Shown in pieces: positions 1 through 5,587 of a DNA stretch of 7,390 bases. Every line of letters begins with the position of its first letter. Position 1 is the stretch's first letter. The translations under genes were made by a program, and so were the position numbers. The notes below the pieces were generated by a model. It saw nothing but the letters and a program-made list of their open reading frames with translations, had not been told where the DNA came from and did no database searches. Origin of the DNA: Acidimicrobiaceae bacterium (GTDB taxonomy: Bacteria > Actinomycetota > Acidimicrobiia > Acidimicrobiales > Palsa-688). Location of the stretch: positions 1 to 7,390 of the forward strand of contig DAHWQF010000157.1 of the NCBI GenBank assembly GCA_027334785.1. The letters run 5' to 3'.

Positions 1-477
1 CTGGCCCCTGATGGGGACCCCGGCCCCCTCGTTTGGAACGCTTTGATTAAAGCGGTCGCCAAGCGCGAAATGAACACCAACCCCTACAACTACGTCATAG
101 TTTCGGAGACCCTGCCAGAAACGCTGTACGTGTGGCAGGACGGCAAGTTTGTGTACGACACGCTCACCAACACAGGCGTCCCCGGCGCCACCACGCCGCA
201 GGGGACCTGGCCCGTGGCGTACAAACAAAACCCCAACCTGATGAAGGGTTGTGACGTCAACGGGTCGTGCTACTCGGTGTGGGTGAATTACGCCAGCTAT
301 TTCCTTCCCTCGGTGGGCGACGCCATCCACGCCTACCCCCGCCCCGGTTATGGCTACCCGCAGAGCAACGGATGCGTGGAGGTGCCGGAGTCTCAGGGGG
401 AGACTGTCTACGGCTATGACCCTGTCGGCACCCTGGTCACTGTGACGTCCTGGGCTGGCCCAGCCCAGCACGGCTAG
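1..477 (+). CDS. L,D-transpeptidase (YkuD domain), 5'-truncated by window edge
   Basis: This is a cell-wall cross-linking enzyme. The family joins peptidoglycan stems through 3-3 (L,D) bonds outside the membrane, using a cysteine nucleophile. The frame is open from base 1, so the true start and any signal peptide lie outside the window; a TTG at 43 is an internal codon, not a likely start. The first ~25 visible residues (DGDPGPLVWNALIKA) look like the end of a PG_binding_1 domain. The stretch YVIVSETLPETLYVW opens the YkuD fold. The catalytic part follows as DAIHAYPR and SNGCVEVP, with His about residue 110 and Cys about residue 125 of the visible 158. The Arg that often follows the catalytic Cys is Glu here, which I recall as normal for this actinobacterial subgroup. 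Two further cysteines (codons at 250 and 268) flank a short loop and could form a disulfide. The stop is TAG at 475-477. The family is secure; the substrate stem is not shown. Confidence 0.9.
   Translation: MAPDGDPGPLVWNALIKAVAKREMNTNPYNYVIVSETLPETLYVWQDGKFVYDTLTNTGVPGATTPQGTWPVAYKQNPNLMKGCDVNGSCYSVWVNYASYFLPSVGDAIHAYPRPGYGYPQSNGCVEVPESQGETVYGYDPVGTLVTVTSWAGPAQHG
451..467. repeat. 17-bp perfect inverted repeat at the end of the L,D-transpeptidase gene
   Basis: TGGGCTGGCCCAGCCCA is an 8+1+8 palindrome. As RNA it could fold with a 6-bp stem and 5-nt loop just before the stop codon at 475. There is no T tract behind it, so it is not a standard intrinsic terminator. It may simply reflect Trp-Ala-Gly-Pro-Ala codons. 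Confidence 0.35.
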
Positions 478-579
478 TCCGCGGCCCAGTCCCCGCAGCG
501 TCCCTCTCGTTTCCTCTAGTTTCCTCGCTCGCCCAAGCTTTTTCATGGTCCTGCAAGGTCCACGGCCAAGGCTGGCCTC

Positions 580-1293
580 ATGTCTTTTCCGGTCGGGACG
601 ACAGAGGACAGCCGCCGCCCGAGGGTGTACTACGAGACCGTTCACCGTCCGCTGGGAGGCGAACGCACCCGTCTCGGCCAAGTAGGGCCGAGACGGCGTG
701 CGGACCGGGGGGTTGAGTCCAACGCCCGGCTGACGGCGATGACCGCGGCCGTCATCTTCGTGCTGCTCGCCATCGAGGGGCTCACGATCGTGCACATCCG
801 GTCACTGCTCAATGTGCACGTCCTCATCGGGATGGTCCTCGTCCCGCCCGTGGCCCTCAAGATCGGGAGCACCGGGTACCGCTTCGTGCGCTATTACCTT
901 GGGTCTCCCACTTACCGCCGCAAGGGCCCCCCGCCCCCGCTGCTGCGCCTCCTCGGCCCGGTGATCGTCGTCACCACGGTCATACTGTTCGCGAGCGGCA
1001 TCGCCTTGCTCTTGGTGGGTCCGGCCCTCCGTGGGGACATGCTCCTGCTGCACCAGGGGATCTTCGTGCTTTGGTTCATGGCCATGACCGTGCACGTGCT
1101 AGGCCACATCGTCGAGACGGCACGCCTCGCCCCCCGTGACTGGGCGCGCCGGACTGCCGCTGATGTCCAGGGTGCGCGGTTGCGACAGTGGGCTGTGGCC
1201 ACAAGCGTGGCGCTGGGAGTCCCGCTCGGGCTCCTGCTGGTCGGCAAGGCCAATGATTGGTTCACCTTCGGCCAACCAGTTCACTTGCACTGA
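580..1293 (+). CDS. Multi-pass membrane protein, candidate b-type cytochrome
   Basis: This 237-residue integral membrane protein has a charged cytoplasmic-type N-terminus (1-50). Hydrophobic segments lie near 55-71, 77-95, 122-147, 155-178 and 205-222. Histidines in or next to them (H72, H80, H158, H172, H176) resemble the axial heme ligands of cytochrome b561-like four-helix proteins. The segments SNARLTAMTAAV, GSTGYRFVRYYLG, RRKGPPPPLLRLLGP and HVLGH match a conserved family often annotated as hypothetical or cytochrome b domain protein in actinobacteria (recalled, not searched). A redox role in the membrane is therefore inference. The start at 580 is chosen because the frame is coding-like from there and a weak CAAGG lies 8 nt upstream; the next in-frame ATG (739) would remove the head of the first membrane segment. 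A strong hairpin lies within codons 29-41. The methyltransferase gene follows after 44 nt, probably in one transcript. Confidence 0.72.
   Translation: MSFPVGTTEDSRRPRVYYETVHRPLGGERTRLGQVGPRRRADRGVESNARLTAMTAAVIFVLLAIEGLTIVHIRSLLNVHVLIGMVLVPPVALKIGSTGYRFVRYYLGSPTYRRKGPPPPLLRLLGPVIVVTTVILFASGIALLLVGPALRGDMLLLHQGIFVLWFMAMTVHVLGHIVETARLAPRDWARRTAADVQGARLRQWAVATSVALGVPLGLLLVGKANDWFTFGQPVHLH
664..702 (+). other. Strong RNA hairpin inside the start of the membrane protein gene
   Basis: Positions 669-679 (CCGTCTCGGCC) pair perfectly with 686-696 (GGCCGAGACGG) across the 6-nt loop AAGTAG. The stem continues outward as 664-668 (CGCAC) with 698-702 (GTGCG), leaving only C697 bulged. The total is 16 base pairs. 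It sits 84 nt into the gene, too far from the start codon to cover the ribosome site, and no T tract follows. It may be an attenuator, an RNA processing site, a protein-binding inverted repeat, or chance in GC-rich coding DNA. Confidence 0.6.
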
Positions 1294-1337
1294 GACACCG
1301 GGCTCCGCCGTCCGAGATAGCATCGACGAGCGCAAAG

Positions 1338-2183
1338 ATGAACACTGGTGATAGTCAACCAAACGTCCGGGGGCCGGCCGCGACCTTCTGGGCCGACGCT
1401 CTCGAGAAATGGGCCATACCTGAAGAGATCCTCGCAGCCGCGCCCGAGTCACCCTGGGGGTTCCCAACGCCCCTCTTCGTCGAAAACGCCCGGCGCGCTC
1501 TTGAAGGGCCTCCGACGCCAACGCACCGCCGAGTGGCAGAGGCATTGCCGGAGGCGGGCGTGCTGCTTGACGTGGGCGCGGGCGCCGGGGCGGCCAGCCT
1601 CCCTGTCGCGCCGCGGGACGGGCGCCTCGTCGCGCTCGACCAGCATCGCGAGATGCTGACTGCGCTGGCGGACCTGGCGCGGTCGCTGGACCGCACCTTC
1701 GACTTGGACCTAGTGGAGGGACAGTGGCCGAGAACTGCCCATGAGGTCGGCACGGTCGATGTGGCCCTCTGCGCCAACGTCGCCTACAACGTGGCCGACC
1801 TTTCCAACTTCCTGGCCGCACTGACCCATGCCGCCCGCCACAGGGTCGTGCTCGAACTGAGCGCGTCCCACCCACAGTCCCCGCTCTCGCCGCTCTGGGA
1901 GCACTTCTGGGGCTTCAACCGCCCCGATCGCCCGACGGCCGACGATGCGATAGCCGTGGTTAGGGAAGTAATCGGCGTGGCACCAGGGGTCCAACGCTGG
2001 CAACGGCGCAGTTCCTTCATAAAAGAGCGGGGCCCGGACACGGCCAGGTGGGTGCGCCAGCGCCTATGCCTCCCGCCGTCCCGCGAGCCGGAGGTGGCCA
2101 CCCTGCTGGGTCGGATGGGCGACCTGGCACCGCCGGAGGCGGTCACGCTCTGGTGGTCCGGCGGCGCCCCTGCTCGCCAGTGA
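1338..2183 (+). CDS. Class I SAM-dependent methyltransferase, substrate unknown
   Basis: The protein has 281 residues from the ATG at 1338. The frame is open further up to a GTG at 1257, but that start would overlap the upstream gene and add 27 residues of no recognisable character. The Rossmann-fold glycine motif I is LLDVGAGAGAASLPVA (76-91). An acidic residue ends strand 2 (VALD, D101), which normally binds the ribose of S-adenosylmethionine. The motif-IV-like strand is VDVALCANVAYNVADL (140-155). The C-terminal half contains LWEHFWGFNRPDRPTADD, which I recall from a group of actinobacterial methyltransferases of unknown role. No transmembrane segment or signal peptide is visible, so it is cytosolic. 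It lies 44 nt behind the membrane protein gene on the same strand, so co-transcription is likely, but a functional link is not shown. It ends 19 nt from the convergent flavoprotein gene. Confidence 0.82.
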   Translation: MNTGDSQPNVRGPAATFWADALEKWAIPEEILAAAPESPWGFPTPLFVENARRALEGPPTPTHRRVAEALPEAGVLLDVGAGAGAASLPVAPRDGRLVALDQHREMLTALADLARSLDRTFDLDLVEGQWPRTAHEVGTVDVALCANVAYNVADLSNFLAALTHAARHRVVLELSASHPQSPLSPLWEHFWGFNRPDRPTADDAIAVVREVIGVAPGVQRWQRRSSFIKERGPDTARWVRQRLCLPPSREPEVATLLGRMGDLAPPEAVTLWWSGGAPARQ

Positions 2184-2201
2184 GCCACCAACTCCCGCCG
2201 G
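2151..2201. other. Convergent gene junction with two interleaved inverted repeats
   Basis: The two genes stop 19 nt apart (2183 and 2203). TGGTGG (2151-2156) is complementary to CCACCA (2185-2190), and CCGGCGG (2158-2164) to CCGCCGG (2195-2201). The order a-b-a'-b' is that of an H-type pseudoknot, or of two alternative hairpins. There is no T tract on either strand. A role in bidirectional transcription termination is possible but unproven. Confidence 0.35.
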
Positions 2202-2202
2202 C

Positions 2203-3294
2203 TCAGCGCCCGAGACGCTCCAAAGAGCGCAGGGTCTTCGTATAGTTGGCTCGCTCGAAGGCCTCGGGGTTCTCAACCGACGCGGCGGAGACCGAGCCCC
2301 GCAGGTCCGATACCGAACCGTAGCCATGTTCGGCCAGCCACTCACGCAGCGCTGACTCGAGCGCCTGCACGCGCCCAGGTCCTTCGGCTAGCAGTTCGGA
2401 CGCCATCATTACCACGTCGGCCCCCACCGCTACCGCCTTTGCGATGTCGTGGCCCGTGTGCACCCCCGAAGTAAGGCCGAGCGAGACATCCTCGGGCAGT
2501 ATGGGCCGCAGGATCGCGGTCCACCGGAGCGGCAGGCCTAAGTCCGCTGAGCGCGAGAGGGACGCCCTGGGCAGTACCGTCATGTTGTCCAAATCGACAT
2601 CCGGCTGGTAAAACCGGTTGAACAGCACCAGCCCCTTGGCGCCCGCGCTGGCCACGGCACTGGCAAAGTTGGCCATCGCCGTGTAGAAAGGTGAGAGCTT
2701 GACCGCCACTGCAACGCCAGCGTCTCGGCAAACCGCGCTCATCAACTCGAGCTGCTCGGCCTCGATGTCGGCGGCGTTGCGGCTTGCGTCCGCAGCCACG
2801 AAGTACACGTTGAGCTCCAGGGCGTCGGCTCCGGCGCGGCCCAGCAGCTTGGCGTAGCGCGTCCACCCTCCCCTCGAAGTGGCGTTGAGGCTCGCTATCA
2901 CCGGCGCCTCTAGTAGGCCCTTTGCGCGTTCGAGGTTAGCCAAATACCGGTCCGCCACGCCTTTTTCCGCGGCAAGGTCGGGGAAGTACTCTCGGGCCTC
3001 ATGGAATACCCGGCTCCCCTCTTCGAGCCCAGCCGCGAGCCCTACGTCCTCAGCCAGCATGTCCTCCTCGAAAAGCGAGGGCAGCACGACCGCCCCCACG
3101 CCGGCGTCTCCCAGCCGGCGAAGCCCATCGGCGTCACCCGTGAGGGGGCTAGCGGCGGCGACGATCGGTGAGGCCAAGGAAAGCCCGAGGTACCGGGTGG
3201 AAAGATCCACGTCCATCGGCCTGATGGAGGTGCCATCACCCGCAACGGGCCTCTTGGCTGGCGAACCCCCAGGACCCCCGTCTGTGGCCGTCAC
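2203..3294 (-). CDS. Dihydroorotate dehydrogenase-like flavoprotein
   Basis: This 363-residue protein has an FMN-binding TIM-barrel of the class 1 PyrD superfamily. The barrel starts at about residue 27 (MDVDLSTRYLGLSLASPIVA). K199 in VKLSPF corresponds to the FMN-contacting lysine of class 1 enzymes. The C-terminal phosphate-binding stretch is GVHTGHDIAKAVAVGADVV (277-295). In true class 1 enzymes the barrel strand after ELN carries SCPN with the Cys or Ser catalytic base; here it reads ELNVYFVAAD (160-169), with neither. It is therefore unlikely to be the pyrimidine-pathway enzyme and belongs to the group annotated dihydroorotate dehydrogenase-like, of unknown substrate. The GTG start at 3294 is preferred over the ATG at 3216 because a full AGGAGG lies 7 nt upstream; this leaves a 26-residue flexible leader rich in Gly, Pro and Ala. 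It lies downstream of the hydrogenase protease gene on the same strand, 108 nt away. Confidence 0.82.
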   Translation of the reverse strand: MTATDGGPGGSPAKRPVAGDGTSIRPMDVDLSTRYLGLSLASPIVAAASPLTGDADGLRRLGDAGVGAVVLPSLFEEDMLAEDVGLAAGLEEGSRVFHEAREYFPDLAAEKGVADRYLANLERAKGLLEAPVIASLNATSRGGWTRYAKLLGRAGADALELNVYFVAADASRNAADIEAEQLELMSAVCRDAGVAVAVKLSPFYTAMANFASAVASAGAKGLVLFNRFYQPDVDLDNMTVLPRASLSRSADLGLPLRWTAILRPILPEDVSLGLTSGVHTGHDIAKAVAVGADVVMMASELLAEGPGRVQALESALREWLAEHGYGSVSDLRGSVSAASVENPEAFERANYTKTLRSLERLGR

Positions 3295-3301
3295 TCTAGT
3301 C

Positions 3302-3307
3302 CCTCCT
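3302..3307 (-). promoter_or_regulatory. Strong ribosome binding site that fixes the flavoprotein start
   Basis: Read on the minus strand this is AGGAGG, followed by a 7-nt spacer and the GTG codon at 3294-3292. The downstream ATG at 3216 has only a lone AGG 6 nt ahead of it. This supports the longer N-terminus. Confidence 0.8.
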
Positions 3308-3312
3308 CTGCT

Positions 3313-3367
3313 AGCCCGGTCGGGCTGGGCCGCATGGTCGCACGACCCTCTCTGCTACCTGTGTAGC
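3313..3367 (-). other. Three small perfect hairpins between the protease and flavoprotein genes
   Basis: Within the 108-nt gap lie three short palindromes: 3354-3358 with 3363-3367 (GCTAC/GTAGC, 4-nt loop), 3336-3340 with 3343-3347 (GGTCG/CGACC), and 3313-3317 with 3322-3326 (AGCCC/GGGCT, 4-nt loop). The last ends just upstream of the AGGAGG ribosome site. None has a T tract. They could shape a leader or an intercistronic processing and stability region. Short stems of this kind also arise by chance in GC-rich DNA. Confidence 0.4.
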
Positions 3368-3402
3368 CCGCTACCGTGCCGGCGTAGTAGAGGCCTTTGC
3401 CC

Positions 3403-3957
3403 CTACTTGGCGCCGCCCTCCCAGGTCTCGAGGACCTCTTCGGCCGCCAGGACAGCCTTCGGCACGGCAGCCTCGACCTGGGCGGAAAGCTCTTCGCCGA
3501 CGGGGGTGTGCCCGATCCCGACACTCACGGCAAAAGCGGGCGGCACGCCCTCGTAGAGGCAGCGGGCGAGGCCCAGAAGGGTTTCAGGCCTGAGGTCGTC
3601 CCAGCACCCGCCGGCCGCTACACCCTCTGGCCCGGCTGCCGTCGTGGCATCGCTCGCTACCACCGGGTGCACGGTTACTTCCCCGGCCGGGCGGCCGTCA
3701 CAGGCGGCGTCCACGAAGAGGGCTACCCCGGCGCCAGCCAGGTCCTCCGCCAACTCCGGCGTGAGGCACTCGGCCAAGACAAAACGTGCCCTCGCCAGGG
3801 TCGGCGTCTTTTCCCGTTGCCTCTGGAGCTCGAGTACTACCCGCTGGCCTACCGCGTCGTCTCCCCGGAGCGAGCTCCCGTACCCCACTACGAGAGCGGG
3901 CGGCGTGGCATTTCGTCGCCTGGCCGGAAAAGAACCGTCGCCCACCCCCAAAACCAT
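3403..3957 (-). CDS. [NiFe]-hydrogenase maturation protease (HyaD/HycI/HoxW family), divergent
   Basis: The family clips the C-terminal peptide from a [NiFe]-hydrogenase large subunit once nickel is inserted, acting in the cytosol. The protein has 184 residues; about 150-180 is usual. Family motifs in order are: ALVVGYGSSLRGDDAVG (21-37), usually GxGNxLxxDDGxG; ECLTPELAEDLAGA (63-76); LFVDAACDG (80-88) with the metal-ligand-type Asp at 83; and RPETLLGLARCLYEG then SVGIGHTPVGEELS (145-158). Three positions deviate: the motif Asn is Ser28, the motif Gly is Ala35, and the His expected just before L-x-P is Asp (GCWDDLRP, D120/D121). The first ~20 residues are a leader before the conserved core. 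The upstream ribosome site is weak. No hydrogenase subunit is in the window, so its substrate is encoded elsewhere. It is divergent from cydA and precedes the flavoprotein gene. Confidence 0.85.
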   Translation of the reverse strand: MVLGVGDGSFPARRRNATPPALVVGYGSSLRGDDAVGQRVVLELQRQREKTPTLARARFVLAECLTPELAEDLAGAGVALFVDAACDGRPAGEVTVHPVVASDATTAAGPEGVAAGGCWDDLRPETLLGLARCLYEGVPPAFAVSVGIGHTPVGEELSAQVEAAVPKAVLAAEEVLETWEGGAK

Positions 3958-4037
3958 ATCCGCTCAGTGGGCGATGTGACACAAGGAACCGACCCGGCGT
4001 CGCCCCTCGGCGCGAAAATGCCCTTAGGATCACCTGA

Positions 4038-4084
4038 CGATAGGACGTTGGAGGCCCCTTACAGCGGGACCTTTGGCCCTATCG
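4038..4084 (+). other. Nested two-helix inverted repeat upstream of cydA
   Basis: CGATAGG (4038-4044) pairs perfectly with CCTATCG (4078-4084). Nested inside, AGGCCCC (4052-4058) pairs with GGGACCT (4066-4072) with one C·A mismatch and a 7-nt loop, TTACAGC. The element ends 63 nt before the cydA ATG, so it may lie in the leader RNA or act as an operator. Its function is unknown. Confidence 0.45.
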
Positions 4085-4137
4085 CGCAAAGCACAGGACT
4101 AGCGAGACTCGAGAGGCAACCAGGCCGACGTACACCT

Positions 4138-4142
4138 GGAGG
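4138..4142 (+). promoter_or_regulatory. Ribosome binding site of cydA
   Basis: GGAGG lies 5 nt before the ATG at 4148. This fixes the start at the family's usual N-terminus, with the conserved His at residue 17. Confidence 0.8.
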
Positions 4143-4147
4143 ACATC

Positions 4148-5572
4148 ATGCAGCTAGCGCTGGCGCGCTGGGAGTTCGCCGTCGTGACGGTCTTCCATTT
4201 CTTTTTCGTACCCGTCACCATAGGGTTGGCGTTCCTGGTGGCGCTCATGCAGACGCTCGCTTACAGGCGTGGCGACGCCGAGTGGGACCGGCTCTCGCGT
4301 TTCTTCGGCCGGATGTTCCTCATCAACATCGCGGTCGGGGTCGTGACCGGGATAACCCTCGAGTTCCAGTTTGGCCTCAACTGGTCGGCGTACTCGATCT
4401 TCGTAGGCAACATATTCGGGGCACCGCTCGCCATAGAAGCGCTCCTCGCTTTCTTCATGGAGTCGACGTTCATAGGGCTCTGGATCTTCGGGCGCGACCG
4501 CCTGTCCCCCCGGCTGCACCTGGCCACGATCTGGATGGTGAGCCTTGGCACCGTGCTCTCGGCTCTTTTCATCCTGGCCGCCAATTCGTGGATGCAACAC
4601 CCCGTCGGCTATAAGGTCGTCGGGGGCAAAGCGGTCCTCACCAACTTCTGGGCGATCCTAGGCAACCCGGTGCTCTGGGGTGCTTTCAGCCACACGGTCC
4701 TCGCTGCATTCGCCACCGCCGGCGCCCTCATGCTCGGCATAAGCGCCTGGCGAGCCCACCGGGGCGCTGCCAACTCGGGCGAGCGGTCGGCCTTCCTCCG
4801 AGGAGCACGGTTCTCGGCCGCGTTTACCTGTGCCACCACGGTCCTCGTCGCCGTTGCCGGCGACATCCAGGCCAGGCTCATGGACACCTACCAGCCCATG
4901 AAGATGGCTGCCGCCGAAGCCCTTTACCATACTGAGCGCGGTGCCAGCTTCTCGCTGATCACCATAGGCAACCTCAAGCAAAAGCCCGTATTCCAGATCC
5001 GGGTCCCGCACCTGCTCTCGCTCATTGCCAACCTCTCTTGGAACGGCACCGTTCAGGGCATAGACAACCTCCAAGCCGCCGATGTCGCCAAGTACGGGAA
5101 GGGCAGCTACATCCCGCTCATACCGCTCACCTATTGGTCGTTCCGGGTCATGGTGGGCGCAGGCATCGCGATGATCCTACTGTCCGGGTGGGGTATATGG
5201 GCAGCGCGCCGGCGTGGGGGAGGCGGCCTTTCCGGCACGGGAGGCAAGTGGTTCACGAGGGCAGCCATGTGGGGCATGGCACTTCCTTTCATTGCCAACA
5301 CTTTTGGCTGGATTTTCACCGAAGTGGGGCGGCAACCCTGGGTGGTCTGGGGGCTCATGCTGACGCGGAAGGGTGTCTCCCTCCTCTCCGTCGCAGATGT
5401 GGCGCTGACCCTGGCCGGTTTCGTGGTCGTGTACACGGCCCTCGGCGTCATCGACGCGTGGCTAATGGTCCGAGCGGCTCGCCGGCCCCTCGATGGCATA
5501 GGGGCCGGCGGCGAGGTGGCCGAAGGCGGCCCCATTGGTGCCGAGGCCGAAGTACCGGGGCTCATTTACTGA
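4148..5572 (+). CDS. cydA: Cytochrome bd quinol oxidase subunit I
   Basis: This is the heme-carrying subunit of cytochrome bd, which oxidises quinol and reduces O2 to water at high affinity in the cell membrane. All key residues are present in the 474-residue protein. H17 (VFHFFFVP) matches E. coli H19. E97 and E105 (APLAIEALLAFFMESTF) match E99 and E107. H182 (FSHTV) and M335 (SFRVM) match the heme b558 ligands H186 and M393. E392, R395 and Q396 lie in TEVGRQPW, with E392 matching the heme b595 ligand E445. The quinol-loop K252 and E257 (PMKMAAAEAL) are conserved. The protein is about 50 residues shorter than the E. coli subunit because the Q-loop insertion is absent, so it is the short form usual in Gram-positives. 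The C-terminal ~25 residues are a Gly/Ala/Glu-rich tail. It is first in the cydA-cydB-cydD operon. ATA codes 11 of its 30 isoleucines. Confidence 0.98.
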   Translation: MQLALARWEFAVVTVFHFFFVPVTIGLAFLVALMQTLAYRRGDAEWDRLSRFFGRMFLINIAVGVVTGITLEFQFGLNWSAYSIFVGNIFGAPLAIEALLAFFMESTFIGLWIFGRDRLSPRLHLATIWMVSLGTVLSALFILAANSWMQHPVGYKVVGGKAVLTNFWAILGNPVLWGAFSHTVLAAFATAGALMLGISAWRAHRGAANSGERSAFLRGARFSAAFTCATTVLVAVAGDIQARLMDTYQPMKMAAAEALYHTERGASFSLITIGNLKQKPVFQIRVPHLLSLIANLSWNGTVQGIDNLQAADVAKYGKGSYIPLIPLTYWSFRVMVGAGIAMILLSGWGIWAARRRGGGGLSGTGGKWFTRAAMWGMALPFIANTFGWIFTEVGRQPWVVWGLMLTRKGVSLLSVADVALTLAGFVVVYTALGVIDAWLMVRAARRPLDGIGAGGEVAEGGPIGAEAEVPGLIY

Positions 5573-5587
5573 GGAGACGAAAAGGAG
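5571..5587 (+). promoter_or_regulatory. Doubled ribosome binding site of cydB
   Basis: GAGGAG (5571-5576) overlaps the cydA stop TGA and lies 11 nt from the cydB ATG. AAGGAG (5582-5587) abuts the ATG with no spacer. Neither spacing is ideal; the first is the more workable and would couple cydB translation to the end of cydA. No alternative start codon fits the conserved N-terminus better. Confidence 0.55.

Larger units (their letters stand above)
3958..4147. promoter_or_regulatory. Divergent intergenic region between the hydrogenase protease and cydA
   Basis: These 190 nt must hold the promoters for the minus-strand protease gene and the plus-strand cyd operon. I could not identify convincing -35/-10 pairs. 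A 9-bp palindrome, TGTGACACA (3975-3983), recalls half of Crp- or Rex-type operators but lacks the full spaced symmetry of either. A larger nested inverted repeat occupies 4038-4084. No open frame here looks coding. Confidence 0.65.

Noticed and set aside
509..526. Two copies of GTTTCCTC in a 10-nt period, followed by AAGCTTTTT, as a terminator or repeat array
   Set aside because: There are only two short copies, and no stem of useful strength precedes the T run, so a terminator or repeat element is not supported.
1257..1337. Upstream extension of the methyltransferase to a GTG at 1257
   Set aside because: It overlaps the preceding gene, adds residues with no family similarity, and the ATG at 1338 lies at a sensible distance from the conserved core.
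1099..1875. Long minus-strand open frame of 258 codons opposite the membrane protein and methyltransferase genes
   Set aside because: It is rich in Arg, Pro and Gly with no recognisable motif and lies antisense to two well-supported genes; long antisense frames are expected in GC-rich DNA.
3291..3402. Small open frame on the minus strand continuing past the protease stop (GLYYAGTVAGYTGSREG)
   Set aside because: It has no start codon with a ribosome site of its own, and the protease already has a family-typical C-terminus, so a frameshifted extension is not supported.
3975..3983. TGTGACACA as a Crp, FNR or Rex operator for the cyd operon
   Set aside because: The 9-bp palindrome lacks the 6-nt spacer and full arms of those operators; a match this short is expected by chance.
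3397..4614. 405-codon plus-strand open frame running over the protease, the divergent region and the start of cydA
   Set aside because: It overlaps two secure genes in other frames, its sequence is Arg/Pro/Gly-rich without domains, and it would leave cydA no promoter region.
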